Below are positions 53,744 to 63,300 of a DNA stretch of 64,000 nucleotides, piece after piece. The stretch covers positions 370,121-434,120 of the forward strand of contig NZ_SNXW01000001.1 in assembly GCF_004362855.1 (NCBI RefSeq), in the 5' to 3' direction. The position numbers and the translations under genes are program-made. Every line of letters begins with the position of its first letter. Positions within the stretch are counted from its first letter, which is position 1. The notes under the pieces were generated by a model that was given only the letters and a program-made list of their open reading frames with translations, searched no databases and was not told the origin of the DNA. The stretch comes from Aquabacterium commune. Its GTDB lineage: Bacteria > Pseudomonadota > Gammaproteobacteria > Burkholderiales > Burkholderiaceae_C.

Positions 53744-55083
53744 GGGCTTGCGTTCAGGGCGGCAGACTCGTGGGCCACCTGGCCGGCCACCAGGGTCAGG
53801 CGCACGCGGCCTGACAGCTCGAAGCCGGTGGTCTCGAACGCGAACGGCGTGTGCTTGCCCTGGCTGACCAGCTCGGCCGGCGTCACCGTCCAGCGCGCGG
53901 CGGGGTCGAACACGACCACATCGGCCACGCCACCGGGCACCAGGCGCCCAGCGCTCGACGACAACGAACCCAGGGCATCGCCCAGCACCTTCACCGGGCC
54001 TTGCGTGACCACCGACAGCGCGCGGCGCAGCTTGTCGGCCGCGGGCTGGGCCTGGTGGTCGGCACCGGCCCACTTCAGCGCCAGGCTGAGCAGCAGTTCC
54101 AGACCGGTGGCACCGGGCTCGGCCTCACCGAAAGGCAGCACCTTCTCGTCTTCGCTGACCGGGGTGTGGTCGGAGACCAGCGCGTCCAGCGTGCCATCGG
54201 CCAGGCCGGCCTGCAAGGCGTCGCGGTCGCGGCCCTGGCGCAGCGGCGGCGTCACGCGCATGACCGCATTGAAGTAGCCGATGTCAACGTCGGTCAGCAG
54301 CAGGGAGTTGATGCTGACGTCGGCCGTGATGGGCAGGCCCTGCGCCTTGGCCTGGCGCACCAGCTCGACGCCAGCGGCGCTGCTGATGCGGCACAGGTGC
54401 AGTCGGGTGCCGGTGGCGCGCACCAGCTCGATGAGGGTGTGGATGGCGATGGTCTCGGCGCTGACGGGCACGCCCGAGAGGCCCAGGCGCGTGGCGACCG
54501 AGCCGCTGGCGGCCACGCCCTTGCCCAACCACGGGTCCTGCGGGCGCAGCCAGACGGTGTAGCCGAAGGTGGCGGCGTACTGCATGGCACGCTGCAACAC
54601 CAGGGTGTCCTTGATGGCGACCTCGGCTTGCGAGAAGCCGATGCAGCCGGCCTCGACCAGCTCGGCCATCTCGGTGAGCGTTTCGCCCTTGAGGCCCCGC
54701 GTGAGCGCGCCCAGCGGGAACAAGCGGCAGCGGCTGAGCTTGCGGGCACGCAGCTTGAGCATCTCGACCAAGCCAGGCTCGTCGAGCGTGGGGTCGGTGT
54801 CGGGCAGGCAGACCACGCTGGTCACGCCGCCGGCGGCAGCAGCGGCCAGCTCGGACTCCAGCATGCCTTCGTGCTCGTGACCCGGCTCGCGCAGGCGGGC
54901 GGCCAGGTCCACCAGGCCCGGCGCCACGATCAGGCCGGTGGCGTCGATGCTGCGGTCAGGCGCGAAATCGGCCGGCACCTTGCCGATGGCGCTGATGCGG
55001 CCCGAGGTGATGGCCAGGTCACCGACCTGGTCCAGGCCGGAAGCGGGATCGACCAGGCGGCCGTTCTTGATGATGATCTTCAT
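53740..55083 (-). CDS. pyrX: Dihydroorotase-like protein PyrC' (PyrX), probably catalytically inactive
   Basis: A 447-residue member of the dihydroorotase family. The metal-binding HxH of active enzymes (PGLVDLHVHLREPG) is replaced here by Ala61 and Arg63 ([14 protein letters not shown]). The later histidines are changed too (WLRPQD instead of a His-Ala-Glu-Asp pattern, and LCRIS instead of CHxS), while the aspartate in SDHTP remains. Family knowledge: such PyrC' proteins do not turn over dihydroorotate but form a dodecamer with PyrB and are needed for its activity. The ATG overlaps the pyrB stop. A true pyrC must lie elsewhere. Confidence 0.93.
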   Translation of the reverse strand: MKIIIKNGRLVDPASGLDQVGDLAITSGRISAIGKVPADFAPDRSIDATGLIVAPGLVDLAARLREPGHEHEGMLESELAAAAAGGVTSVVCLPDTDPTLDEPGLVEMLKLRARKLSRCRLFPLGALTRGLKGETLTEMAELVEAGCIGFSQAEVAIKDTLVLQRAMQYAATFGYTVWLRPQDPWLGKGVAASGSVATRLGLSGVPVSAETIAIHTLIELVRATGTRLHLCRISSAAGVELVRQAKAQGLPITADVSINSLLLTDVDIGYFNAVMRVTPPLRQGRDRDALQAGLADGTLDALVSDHTPVSEDEKVLPFGEAEPGATGLELLLSLALKWAGADHQAQPAADKLRRALSVVTQGPVKVLGDALGSLSSSAGRLVPGGVADVVVFDPAARWTVTPAELVSQGKHTPFAFETTGFELSGRVRLTLVAGQVAHESAALNASP

Positions 55084-56045
55084 GCTTCATTCCCCGCGAT
55101 GATGCCCATCACCGCCATGCGCACCGCGATGCCGAAGGTGACCTGCGGCAGGATGACGCTTTGCTTGCCATCGGCCACGGCCGATTCGATCTCCACGCCG
55201 CGGTTGATCGGGCCCGGGTGCATCACGATGGCGTCGGGCTTGGCCAGGGCCAGCTTGGCTTGCGTGAGGCCGAACTCCTTGAAGAACTCGCCGGAGCTGG
55301 GCAGCATGCCGCCGGTCATGCGCTCGTTCTGCAGGCGCAGCATGATGACGACGTCGGCATCCTTGATGCCCTCTTCCATGCTGTGGCAGACGCGCACGCC
55401 CATCTCGCGCAGGTCGCCGGGCACCAGGGTGCGCGGGCCGACCACACGCACCTCGGGCACGCCCAAGGTGGTCAGCGCGTGGATGTTGGAGCGGGCCACG
55501 CGCGAATGCACGATGTCGCCCACGATGGCCACGGTCAGGCTGGAGAAGTCTTTCTTGTAGTGCCGGATCGTGTACATGTCCAGCAGCGCCTGTGTGGGGT
55601 GCGCGTGGCGGCCGTCACCGGCGTTGACCACGTGCACGTGCGGGGCCACGTGCTGGGCGATCAGGTAGGGCGCACCCGACTCGCTGTGCCGCACGATGAA
55701 CATGTCGGCCTGCATCGCGGACAGGTTCGCGATGGTGTCCAGCAGGCTCTCGCCCTTGGAGGCCGACGAGCGCGCGATGTCGAGGTTGATGACGTCGGCG
55801 CTCAGGCGCTTGGCCGCGATCTCGAAGGTGGTGCGCGTGCGCGTGCTGTTTTCGAAGAACAGGTTGAAGACGCTCTTGCCGCGCAGCAGTGGCACCTTCT
55901 TGACCTCGCGCTCGTTGACGCTCAGGAACTGCTCGGCGGTGTCCAGGATCTGGTGCAGGATGGCCTTGGGCAGGCCTTCCGTGGACAGCAGGTGGATCAG
56001 CTCGCCATGCGCGTTGAGCTGCGGGTTGCGTTGGGGTTTTTTCAT
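55080..56045 (-). CDS. pyrB: Aspartate carbamoyltransferase catalytic subunit
   Basis: A 321-residue catalytic chain. The carbamoyl-phosphate motif is [12 protein letters not shown], with the second-domain [12 protein letters not shown] and the aspartate-binding [12 protein letters not shown]. It makes carbamoyl aspartate, the first committed step of pyrimidine synthesis. No regulatory pyrI is present; the PyrC' partner follows with a four-base overlap. The ATG shares one base with the pyrR stop. Confidence 0.97.
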   Translation of the reverse strand: MKKPQRNPQLNAHGELIHLLSTEGLPKAILHQILDTAEQFLSVNEREVKKVPLLRGKSVFNLFFENSTRTRTTFEIAAKRLSADVINLDIARSSASKGESLLDTIANLSAMQADMFIVRHSESGAPYLIAQHVAPHVHVVNAGDGRHAHPTQALLDMYTIRHYKKDFSSLTVAIVGDIVHSRVARSNIHALTTLGVPEVRVVGPRTLVPGDLREMGVRVCHSMEEGIKDADVVIMLRLQNERMTGGMLPSSGEFFKEFGLTQAKLALAKPDAIVMHPGPINRGVEIESAVADGKQSVILPQVTFGIAVRMAVMGIIAGNEA

Positions 56046-56560
56046 CACACCCTCTCGAAATGGAACTGGAAGCGACCTTCCGGCGTGCGGTCCAGGGACA
56101 CGCGCTCGTCGTCGGGCAGGGCAATGCGGGCGGCGGAGAACGCCGGCTCGATGGGCAGCTCGCGGCCGCCCCGGTCCACCAGCACGACCAGGGTCACGCT
56201 GGCAGGGCGACCGAAGTCGAACAGCTCGTTGATGACGGCGCGCGTGGTGCGGCCGGTGTAGAGCACGTCGTCGATCAGCAGGATGCGGCGTCCATCGACC
56301 TCGAAGGGCAGGTGCGTGGCGTCCTTGCCCACGGCCAGACCGCGCGAGCTGAAGTCATCGCGGTGCAAGGCCGAGGAGATGACGCCGTGCGGCGTCTTCA
56401 GGCCGAGGTCGGTGGCGAGGCGTTCGGCCAGCCAGGCGCCGCCCGACCAGATGCCGACCAGGGCCGTGTCCGGCGTGGCCAGACGGCGCACGCCATCGAG
56501 AAGGCTGCCGTAGAGGGCCTCGGCGTCGAGGCTCAGGGTGTGGGGTGCAGGGGATGTCAC
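56045..56560 (-). CDS. pyrR: PyrR bifunctional regulator / uracil phosphoribosyltransferase
   Basis: A 171-residue phosphoribosyltransferase-fold protein. The PRPP loop is [20 protein letters not shown], and [14 protein letters not shown] is the opening strand-loop. In Bacillus PyrR binds pyr mRNA; in Gram-negative bacteria its regulatory role is less certain and the enzyme activity may dominate. It sits directly before pyrB, overlapping the ruvX gene upstream by four bases. Confidence 0.93.
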   Translation of the reverse strand: MTSPAPHTLSLDAEALYGSLLDGVRRLATPDTALVGIWSGGAWLAERLATDLGLKTPHGVISSALHRDDFSSRGLAVGKDATHLPFEVDGRRILLIDDVLYTGRTTRAVINELFDFGRPASVTLVVLVDRGGRELPIEPAFSAARIALPDDERVSLDRTPEGRFQFHFERV

Positions 56561-57015
56561 TCGGGCCTCTCGGAGGGTGTGGCGGCGGGGGTGGCAACAG
56601 GGGTCGCGACCGGGATCGCGTCAAAGAATTGCTGCAGCAGGATGGCCGCCGAGGCCGCGTCCAGGTCGCGTGCGCCGAAGGACTTCGCCTCGGTGGTCGA
56701 GTAGCGCTCATCGACCTCGTGCACGGGCAGGTGGAAGCGGCCCGAGAGCTGGCGGCCGAACTTGCGCGCGCGCAAGGTGTTCTCGTGCTCGGCGCCGTCG
56801 GGGTGGTAGGGCACGCCCACCACCAGGGCGGCGGGCTGCCACTCGCTCACCAGCTGGCCGATGCGGGCAAAGCGTGCGTCGCCCTCGGCCGCGATGGTTT
56901 GCAGGGGCTGGGCCTGGCACGTGAAGCTGTTGCCCGTGGCCACGCCCACGCGCTTGAGCCCGTAGTCGAAGGCCAGGAAGGTGCGGACCGCGGACGACGG
57001 CGTCGGCCCGGTCAT
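56557..57015 (-). CDS. ruvX: Putative pre-16S rRNA nuclease / Holliday junction resolvase YqgF
   Basis: A 152-residue RNase H-like nuclease. The first acidic ligand is in FLAFDYGLKRVGVATG, the second in VDERYSTTEA and the third in RDLDAASAAILLQ, so the catalytic triad is intact. It trims the 5' end of 16S rRNA and may also act on junction DNA. The last 15 residues are a Pro/Ala/Thr repeat (VATPVATPAATP). It overlaps both neighbours by four bases. Confidence 0.94.
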   Translation of the reverse strand: MTGPTPSSAVRTFLAFDYGLKRVGVATGNSFTCQAQPLQTIAAEGDARFARIGQLVSEWQPAALVVGVPYHPDGAEHENTLRARKFGRQLSGRFHLPVHEVDERYSTTEAKSFGARDLDAASAAILLQQFFDAIPVATPVATPAATPSERPE

Positions 57016-57599
57016 GCGTGCCCGGCCTCGCCCATCAGGAAGCTGCGGTCCACGCCCAGCAGAGACAAAGCCTTGTCATAGCGCTGCGCCACCGGTGTGG
57101 CGAAGATAAGCTCCGGATCCGCGTTGACCGACAGCCAGCCATTGCGCGAGATCTCGTCTTCCAGCTGCCCGGCGCCCCAGCCCGCGTAGCCCAGCGTGAC
57201 GAACACGCGCTTGGGGCCAGCGCCGCTGGAGAGCGCTTCCAGCACATCGCGCGAGGTGGTCATCTCCAGGCCGCCCGAGATCTTCAACGTCGAGCTGTAG
57301 TGCTCGCCATCGTCGCCCAGGCCCTCGTGCAGCACGAAGCCGCGCTCGGTCTGGACAGGGCCGCCGTAGAACACGGGGCGCGCGGCGAGGTCATCGCGGT
57401 CCAGCGACAGGTCCACGCGCTCGAACAGGTTCTTGAGGTTGATGTCCGTCGGGCGGTTGATGACCAGGCCCAGGGCGCCGTTGTCGCTGTGCTCGCACAG
57501 ATAGACGACGGTGCCCGCAAAGTTGTCATCCACCATGCCCGGCATGGCGATGAGAAACTGGTTGGTCAGGTCGATGGAATGGGAAACGTCGGCAGACAT
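57012..57599 (-). CDS. YqgE/AlgH family protein
   Basis: A 195-residue DUF179 protein. Typical stretches are NQFLIAMPGMVDDNFAGTVVYLCEH, GALGLVINRPTDI and RVFVTLGYAGWGAGQLEDEI. In Pseudomonas AlgH affects alginate and other transcription, but the biochemical role is not known. It is first in the algH-ruvX-pyrR-pyrB-pyrC'-plsC operon and divergent from the photolyase gene. Confidence 0.94.
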   Translation of the reverse strand: MSADVSHSIDLTNQFLIAMPGMVDDNFAGTVVYLCEHSDNGALGLVINRPTDINLKNLFERVDLSLDRDDLAARPVFYGGPVQTERGFVLHEGLGDDGEHYSSTLKISGGLEMTTSRDVLEALSSGAGPKRVFVTLGYAGWGAGQLEDEISRNGWLSVNADPELIFATPVAQRYDKALSLLGVDRSFLMGEAGHA

Positions 57600-57673
57600 G
57601 CCATGATTTTAGGCCAGCCGCCTGCGGCTGCACCAAGACAATGCAAGACAACGCTTTCGGGCCGAACAATGTC

Positions 57674-59173
57674 ATGAACGAAGTCCACTCATCCGCCCTG
57701 GTCTGGCTGCGCCGCGACCTGCGTTGCCACGACCACGCCGCCCTCTTCCACGCCTTGAAAAACGCGCAGAAGGTGTGGTGCGCCTTCGTGTTCGACACCG
57801 ACATCCTCGACGCCCTGCCCCGCCAGGACCGCCGCGTGGCCTTCATCCGCGAAAGCCTGTTTGAGCTCGACGGCGCCCTGCGTGTGCTGGCCGCCAATGC
57901 CGGGGCGCCCGCGCCAGCGCTGACGGGGCTGATCGTGCGACACGGCCCGGCGCGCCGCGAACTCCCGAAGCTGGCCGAGCAGTTGGGCGTGCAATCGGTC
58001 TATGCCGCCCACGACGACGAGCCCTACGCCCTGCAGCGCGACGCCCAGGTGCGCGGGGCGCTGAGCAACGTCGGTGCGGCGCTCTACACGCTGAAGGACC
58101 ACGTCGTCTTCGAGCGCAACGAGGTGCTGACGGGCAACGACACGCCCTACGGTGTGTTCACGCCCTACAAGAACGCCTGGTTGAAGAAGGTCGATGACTT
58201 CTACGTCAAACCCTACCCGGTGGAGAAGTACGCCGCCCGCCTGGCCACCATCCCAGCCGCGGTCTGCCCGCCCGAGCTGCCGCGCGTGCCCACCCTGCCC
58301 GACCTGGACTTCGAACCCGTGGACACGCTCAAGGTGCCCCCAGGCACCCGTGGCGGCCAGGCATTGCTGGGCGACTTCCTGGAGCGCATCGACCACTACG
58401 GCGAGACCCGCGACTTCCCCGGCGTCAAAGGCCCGAGCTACCTGTCCACCCACCTGCGCTTCGGCACGGTGTCCATCCGCGAGCTCGCCGGCCTGGCCTG
58501 GCGGCGCGCGCAGGCGGGCTCGGAAGGGGCGCGGGTGTGGTTGTCGGAGCTGATCTGGCGCGATTTTTACCACCAGGTCCTCTTCCACCACCCGCACGTG
58601 GTCGGCCACGCCTACAAGCGCGAGTACGACCTCATCAAATGGGCCAACGGCAAGCACGCCGATGCGCACTTCGCCGCCTGGTGCGAGGGCCGCACGGGTT
58701 ACCCGCTGGTGGATGCAGCCATGCGCCAGCTCAACCAGACGGGCTACATGCACAACCGCCTGCGGATGGTCACGGCCAGCTTCCTCATCAAGGACCTGGG
58801 GATCGACTGGCGCCGTGGCGAGGCCTACTTCGCCGAAAAGCTGCTGGACTTCGACCTCGCCGCCAACAACGGTGGCTGGCAATGGGCCGCATCGTCAGGC
58901 TGTGACGCACAACCCTATTTCCGCATCTTCAACCCCATCAACCAGAGCGAGAAGTTCGACCCGCAGGGCAAGTTCATCCGCCGCTACGTGCCCGAGCTGA
59001 CCAGCCTGCCCGACAAGGCCCTGCACGCGCCGTGGCTGGCGCGCCCGGCCGACCTGGCCGCGGCCGACGACGTGGTGATCGGGCGCGACTACCCCCAGCC
59101 CATCGTGCAACACGACGAAGCCCGCGCCGAGACGCTGGCGCGCTATGCGGTGGTGAAGGCGAACAAGGCCTGA
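57674..59173 (+). CDS. phrB: Deoxyribodipyrimidine photolyase
   Basis: A 499-residue photolyase that repairs cyclobutane pyrimidine dimers with blue light. The N-terminal antenna domain starts SALVWLRRDLRCHDHAAL. The C-terminal FAD domain contains the substrate and flavin residues in WRDFYHQVLFHHPHV, LNQTGYMHNRLRMV and NNGGWQWAASSGCDAQPYFR. The start at 57674 matches the usual family N-terminus; an ATG at 57641 is possible. It ends 15 bases from the convergent GGDEF gene. Confidence 0.95.
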   Translation: MNEVHSSALVWLRRDLRCHDHAALFHALKNAQKVWCAFVFDTDILDALPRQDRRVAFIRESLFELDGALRVLAANAGAPAPALTGLIVRHGPARRELPKLAEQLGVQSVYAAHDDEPYALQRDAQVRGALSNVGAALYTLKDHVVFERNEVLTGNDTPYGVFTPYKNAWLKKVDDFYVKPYPVEKYAARLATIPAAVCPPELPRVPTLPDLDFEPVDTLKVPPGTRGGQALLGDFLERIDHYGETRDFPGVKGPSYLSTHLRFGTVSIRELAGLAWRRAQAGSEGARVWLSELIWRDFYHQVLFHHPHVVGHAYKREYDLIKWANGKHADAHFAAWCEGRTGYPLVDAAMRQLNQTGYMHNRLRMVTASFLIKDLGIDWRRGEAYFAEKLLDFDLAANNGGWQWAASSGCDAQPYFRIFNPINQSEKFDPQGKFIRRYVPELTSLPDKALHAPWLARPADLAAADDVVIGRDYPQPIVQHDEARAETLARYAVVKANKA

Positions 59174-59188
59174 AGCTCGGCCGCCAGC

Positions 59189-60304
59189 TCAGAACAGCTC
59201 GACGTCGCCGATGTGCTGTTCGCTGGACGCCATCACGCCATCGCGCACCAGCGCTTCGTGGCACAGCACCTGGTCGCGGCCCTGGTGCTTGGCGCGGTAA
59301 ACCGCCTGGTCGGCCCGCGAGAACGTCACGTTGGGCGTGTCGTGGTGCATGACCTCGGTGAAGCCCACACTGACCGTGACGCGCTCCACCTGCGGGAAGG
59401 GGTAGCTGGCCACGTTGCGGCGGAAGCGCTCGAACGCGCCCATGGCATCGGCCTCGGTGCCCCCGCGCAGCAGCACCACGAACTCCTCGCCGCCGAAGCG
59501 GTAGAGTCGGTCGTAGTGGCGGAAGGTCTGGCGCATGATGCGCGCCACCAGCACCAGCACCTCGTCACCGATGAGGTGGCCGAAGTTGTCGTTGACGCGC
59601 TTGAAATTGTCGATGTCGATCACGCCCAGCCAGTAGCCCGCGGCGCTGTTGTGCCGGCGCTCGCCCTGGGCATGGCCGGCCTTGCGCTCGGCCAGCGGCA
59701 TCGAGGCCTTCAGGAAGGTGGCGTCGAAGGTCTGGCGGTTGAGCAGGCTGGTGAGCGCATCGCGCTGGCTGGATTCCAGCAGGTTCTGGAAGTTGCCAAA
59801 CACCTTCAGCAGGGTCTGGACCGTGCGCATGGCCTGCACCGACAAGGGCTCGGTGGAGCCCACCTCCAGCACGCCCGCCAGGCCCACTTCGACGGGCAGC
59901 GGCAGGGTGACGATGTGGCGGGCCAGCACCGCGTGCTCGCCGTGGCCCATGAGCTGCTCTTCGTCGTGCTCGGGCAGGCGCGATGCCAGGGCGCGCTGGC
60001 GGTGGGGGTACTCTTCTTCCAGCGGCAGTTGGTGGAGGTCCACCCACATCGGGTCGCTCACCGTCAGGCTGCCCTTGCGGGACAGCCCGCAGCACAGCCA
60101 GCGGCGGGATTCGTCCTCGCGCCCGATCAGGCGATAGACGGCCACGCTGGCCGCGCCCAGCAGGTCCAGCACGCCTTGCGCCAGGGTGACGTCCAGCAGT
60201 TCGCGGTCGCGCTGGGCGGTCAGCGCCGCCAGGTGCGTGATGGCGTCGTCCACCCCGGGCACGGGCCCGTGGCGAGCGTCGGATGTCGGAACCTGGGACT
60301 GCAA
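59189..60304 (-). CDS. Soluble GGDEF diguanylate cyclase with N-terminal GAF-like domain
   Basis: About 371 residues from a TTG at 60304; a GTG at 60253 is also possible, and a start further upstream would lie inside the kinase gene. The N-terminal region (about 20-185) has no membrane segment and resembles a GAF sensor. The GGDEF domain carries RFGGEEF with a normal I-site RHYD five residues before it, and VIDIDNFKRVNDNFGH for GTP binding. It starts about 20 bases after the stop of the hybrid kinase gene and is probably cotranscribed with it, coupling the phosphorelay to c-di-GMP. Confidence 0.88.
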   Translation of the reverse strand: MQSQVPTSDARHGPVPGVDDAITHLAALTAQRDRELLDVTLAQGVLDLLGAASVAVYRLIGREDESRRWLCCGLSRKGSLTVSDPMWVDLHQLPLEEEYPHRQRALASRLPEHDEEQLMGHGEHAVLARHIVTLPLPVEVGLAGVLEVGSTEPLSVQAMRTVQTLLKVFGNFQNLLESSQRDALTSLLNRQTFDATFLKASMPLAERKAGHAQGERRHNSAAGYWLGVIDIDNFKRVNDNFGHLIGDEVLVLVARIMRQTFRHYDRLYRFGGEEFVVLLRGGTEADAMGAFERFRRNVASYPFPQVERVTVSVGFTEVMHHDTPNVTFSRADQAVYRAKHQGRDQVLCHEALVRDGVMASSEQHIGDVELF

Positions 60305-60326
60305 GGTGGTGGCTGCTGTGAAACCT

Positions 60327-63300
60327 TCAGGGGACCACGGTCGCAGGCACGCGAGCGTAGGTGGCCACCAGGGCCAGCAACTCCTCCTCGCGGTAGGGCT
60401 TGCCGAGGTAGTGGTTGACGCCGAGTTCGGCCGCGTAGTCGCGGTGCTTCTGTGCAATGCGTGACGTGATCATGATGACGGGCAGGTCGGCCAGTTTCCG
60501 GTCGGCGCGGATGTTGCGCACCAGATCAAAGCCGTCCATGCGGGGCATCTCGATGTCGGACAGTACCACCGTCGGGCGCTCCTGGGCCAGGAATTCAAGG
60601 GCTTCCAGGCCGTCTTTTGCCAGCACCACGCGGTAACCCTCGCGCGCCAGCAGGCGCTGGGTGACGCGGCGCACGGTGAGGGAGTCGTCCACCACCAGCA
60701 CCATCGGCACATCGCGTTCGGCCGGGGTGAGCTCGCCTGCTTGCGGCTTGATGTGGCCGCGGGCGTCCGGCTGCAACCAGCCCGCCCAGGGCTGGCCGTT
60801 CAAGCCCAGCTGCAAGGCCTGGCCGGTCAGGGCGTGGGCGCGCTCGCCATAGACCGTGGCCAGGGCCACCGGGTTGTAGATGAGCGAGACGGCCCCCGAA
60901 GGCAGCAGCGTCATCCCGGCCAGGCCCGGCAGGCGCGCCAACTGGCTGCCCAGGTGCTTGACCACCACTTCCTGGTTGCCGAGCACTTCGTCCACGTGCA
61001 CCGCGATGCGCTGCTGCGCCGAGCGCACGATGACCACCGGCAGGCTGCGGGCGCCTTCGAGGCCCACGGGGCTGAGGTCCAGCAATGCGCCCAGCCAGAA
61101 GAAGGGCAGGCTCAAGTCGCCGAACGGCATCTGGCCCTGGTGGTAGGCCTGCTCGATCTCGGCGGGCCGCGCGCGGCGCACCATCTCGATGAGGTGGGTG
61201 GGCACGGCCACATTGACCTGGCCGCAGCGCAGCATGACCACGCGCGTGACGGCGGTCGTCAGCGGCAGCACCAGGGAAAAACGCGTGCCCTGCCCCGCTT
61301 GCGTCTGCGTCTCGATGCGCCCGCCCATGGCGTTGACCTCGGACCGGACCACGTCCATGCCCACGCCGCGGCCCGCCAGTTCGGTGACTTGCTCGGCGGT
61401 GGAGAAGCCCGGTGTGAAGATGAGCTGGGCGAGCTCGGCGTCGCTGAGTTGCGCATCGGCCGCGATCAGGCCTTGGGCCACGGCGCGGTCGCGGATGCGG
61501 CCCAGTTGCAGGCCGGCGCCGTCGTCGCTGAAAGCCAGGCTGACTTCGTTGCCTTCCTGCGCCAGCGTCACGGTGATGGTGCCGGTGGCGTCCTTGCCGG
61601 CTGCCGTGCGGGCCTCGGGCGGCTCGATGCCGTGGGTCACGCAGTTGCGCAGCAGGTGCTCGAACGGGCCGGTCATGCGCTCCAGCACGCCGCGGTCCAC
61701 TTCGGTGCTGCCACCGACGATGTCCAGGCGCACCTGCTTGCCCGTTTCCTTGGCCGCCTGGCGCACCACGCGGTAGAGGCGCTCGGAGAGGCCTTCGAAC
61801 TCCACCATGCGGGTGCGCAGCAGGTCGTCTTGCAGGTCGCGCGTCAGGCGGGCCTGGGCCACGAGCTGGTCTTCGGTGGTTTCCAGGCTGCGCTGCAGGG
61901 TGCGCTGCACGGTGGCCACGTCGTTGACCGACTCGGCCATCATCCGGGTGAGTTCCTGGAAGCGCGTGTAGCGGTCGAACTCCAGCGGGTCGAACTGCTG
62001 GGAGGCGGCCCGCGCGGCTTCCATCCGGGTGGCGACCTGGGTCTCGGCCTGCAGCTCGATGTCGCGCAGCTGCTGACGCAGGCGGTCGAGGTTCTCGGTC
62101 AGGTCGGTCAGGGAACCACGGATCTGGCCGACCTGGCCTTGCAGGCGTGAGCGCGTGATGGCGACCTCACCGGCGTGGTTGACGAGGCGGTCGAGCAGCT
62201 GCGGGCGCACGCGCACCGCGGCCTGCGAGGGGCCTTGCACGGCCTCGCGGGCAACCGGGCGCAGGACCACGCCTTGCGGGCGCACCAGGGACGACCAGGC
62301 GATGGGCGCGAGGGCCTCAGCGGTCGCAACGGTCGCAACGGTCGCGGCAGAGCCCCGCGGCTCGGTCACGCTGGCGGTGTCATCGGGTGCCGGCGACAAC
62401 GCGCCCTGGTCGAGATCGAGGTCCAGTGCCACATCGGCATCGGCATCGGCATCGAGGCTCACCAGGGGGGCCGACGGCTCGGCGATCGGCACCGCCTCGG
62501 GCAGGGCCTCCAGGGCGGGCTGCGCCGCCTGGGCCTGGGCATCGGCCTGGCGCAGGGCTTCGAACACATCGACCAGGCGGTCCACCCGGGCTTCGAGCGG
62601 GGCGATGGCGTCGCGGTCCACGGCCCCATGGGCCAGCAGGCGCTCGATGCTGGACTCCAGCCGGTGCGCCAGCTCGCCCAAGCGCATGGCGCCGGCCAGG
62701 CGCGCGCCACCCTTGAAGGTGTGCAGCGTGCGCATGCAGGCGGCAGGGGCATCGGGCTGATCGGGGTGGTCCAGCCACTGGCGGGTTTGCGACGACAGCT
62801 GGGGCAGCAGCTCCAGCGCCTCTTCCTCGAAGATGGGAAAGAGGTCCGCGTCGATGTGGTCGGCGGCGTCGATGTCGTCTTCGTCGTCCCAGGGCAGGTG
62901 CAAGGGCGCCAGGGCGTCGTGCGGGCTGGGCGTGGTGTGGGCGATGGTGTGCGAGATCTCGACCGGCATCGGCTCGTCGCTGCTGTGCACCAGGCGCAGG
63001 TGCGATGCAGGTGCCTCGGCAGGCTGGCCGAAATCGCCGGCCTCGATGCGGCGCGAGGCTTCGTGGTCAAAGTCCTCCAGTCGCTGGCGCAGGGGCTCGG
63101 AGGGCTCGCGCAGGAAACCGGCGGCGAACTGGTGAAGCAACTGGCGGATTTCGTCAGCGGCTTCGTTGAACAGCTCGGCGGTGTCGGCATCGGCCGGGCC
63201 CAGCTGCTGCGAGCGCATCAGGCCATGCTCCAGCAAGCGGGCGAGCTGCGACAGGCCGCTGTAGCCCACGGCCGCGGAGTTGCCGGCCAGCGAGTGCGCC

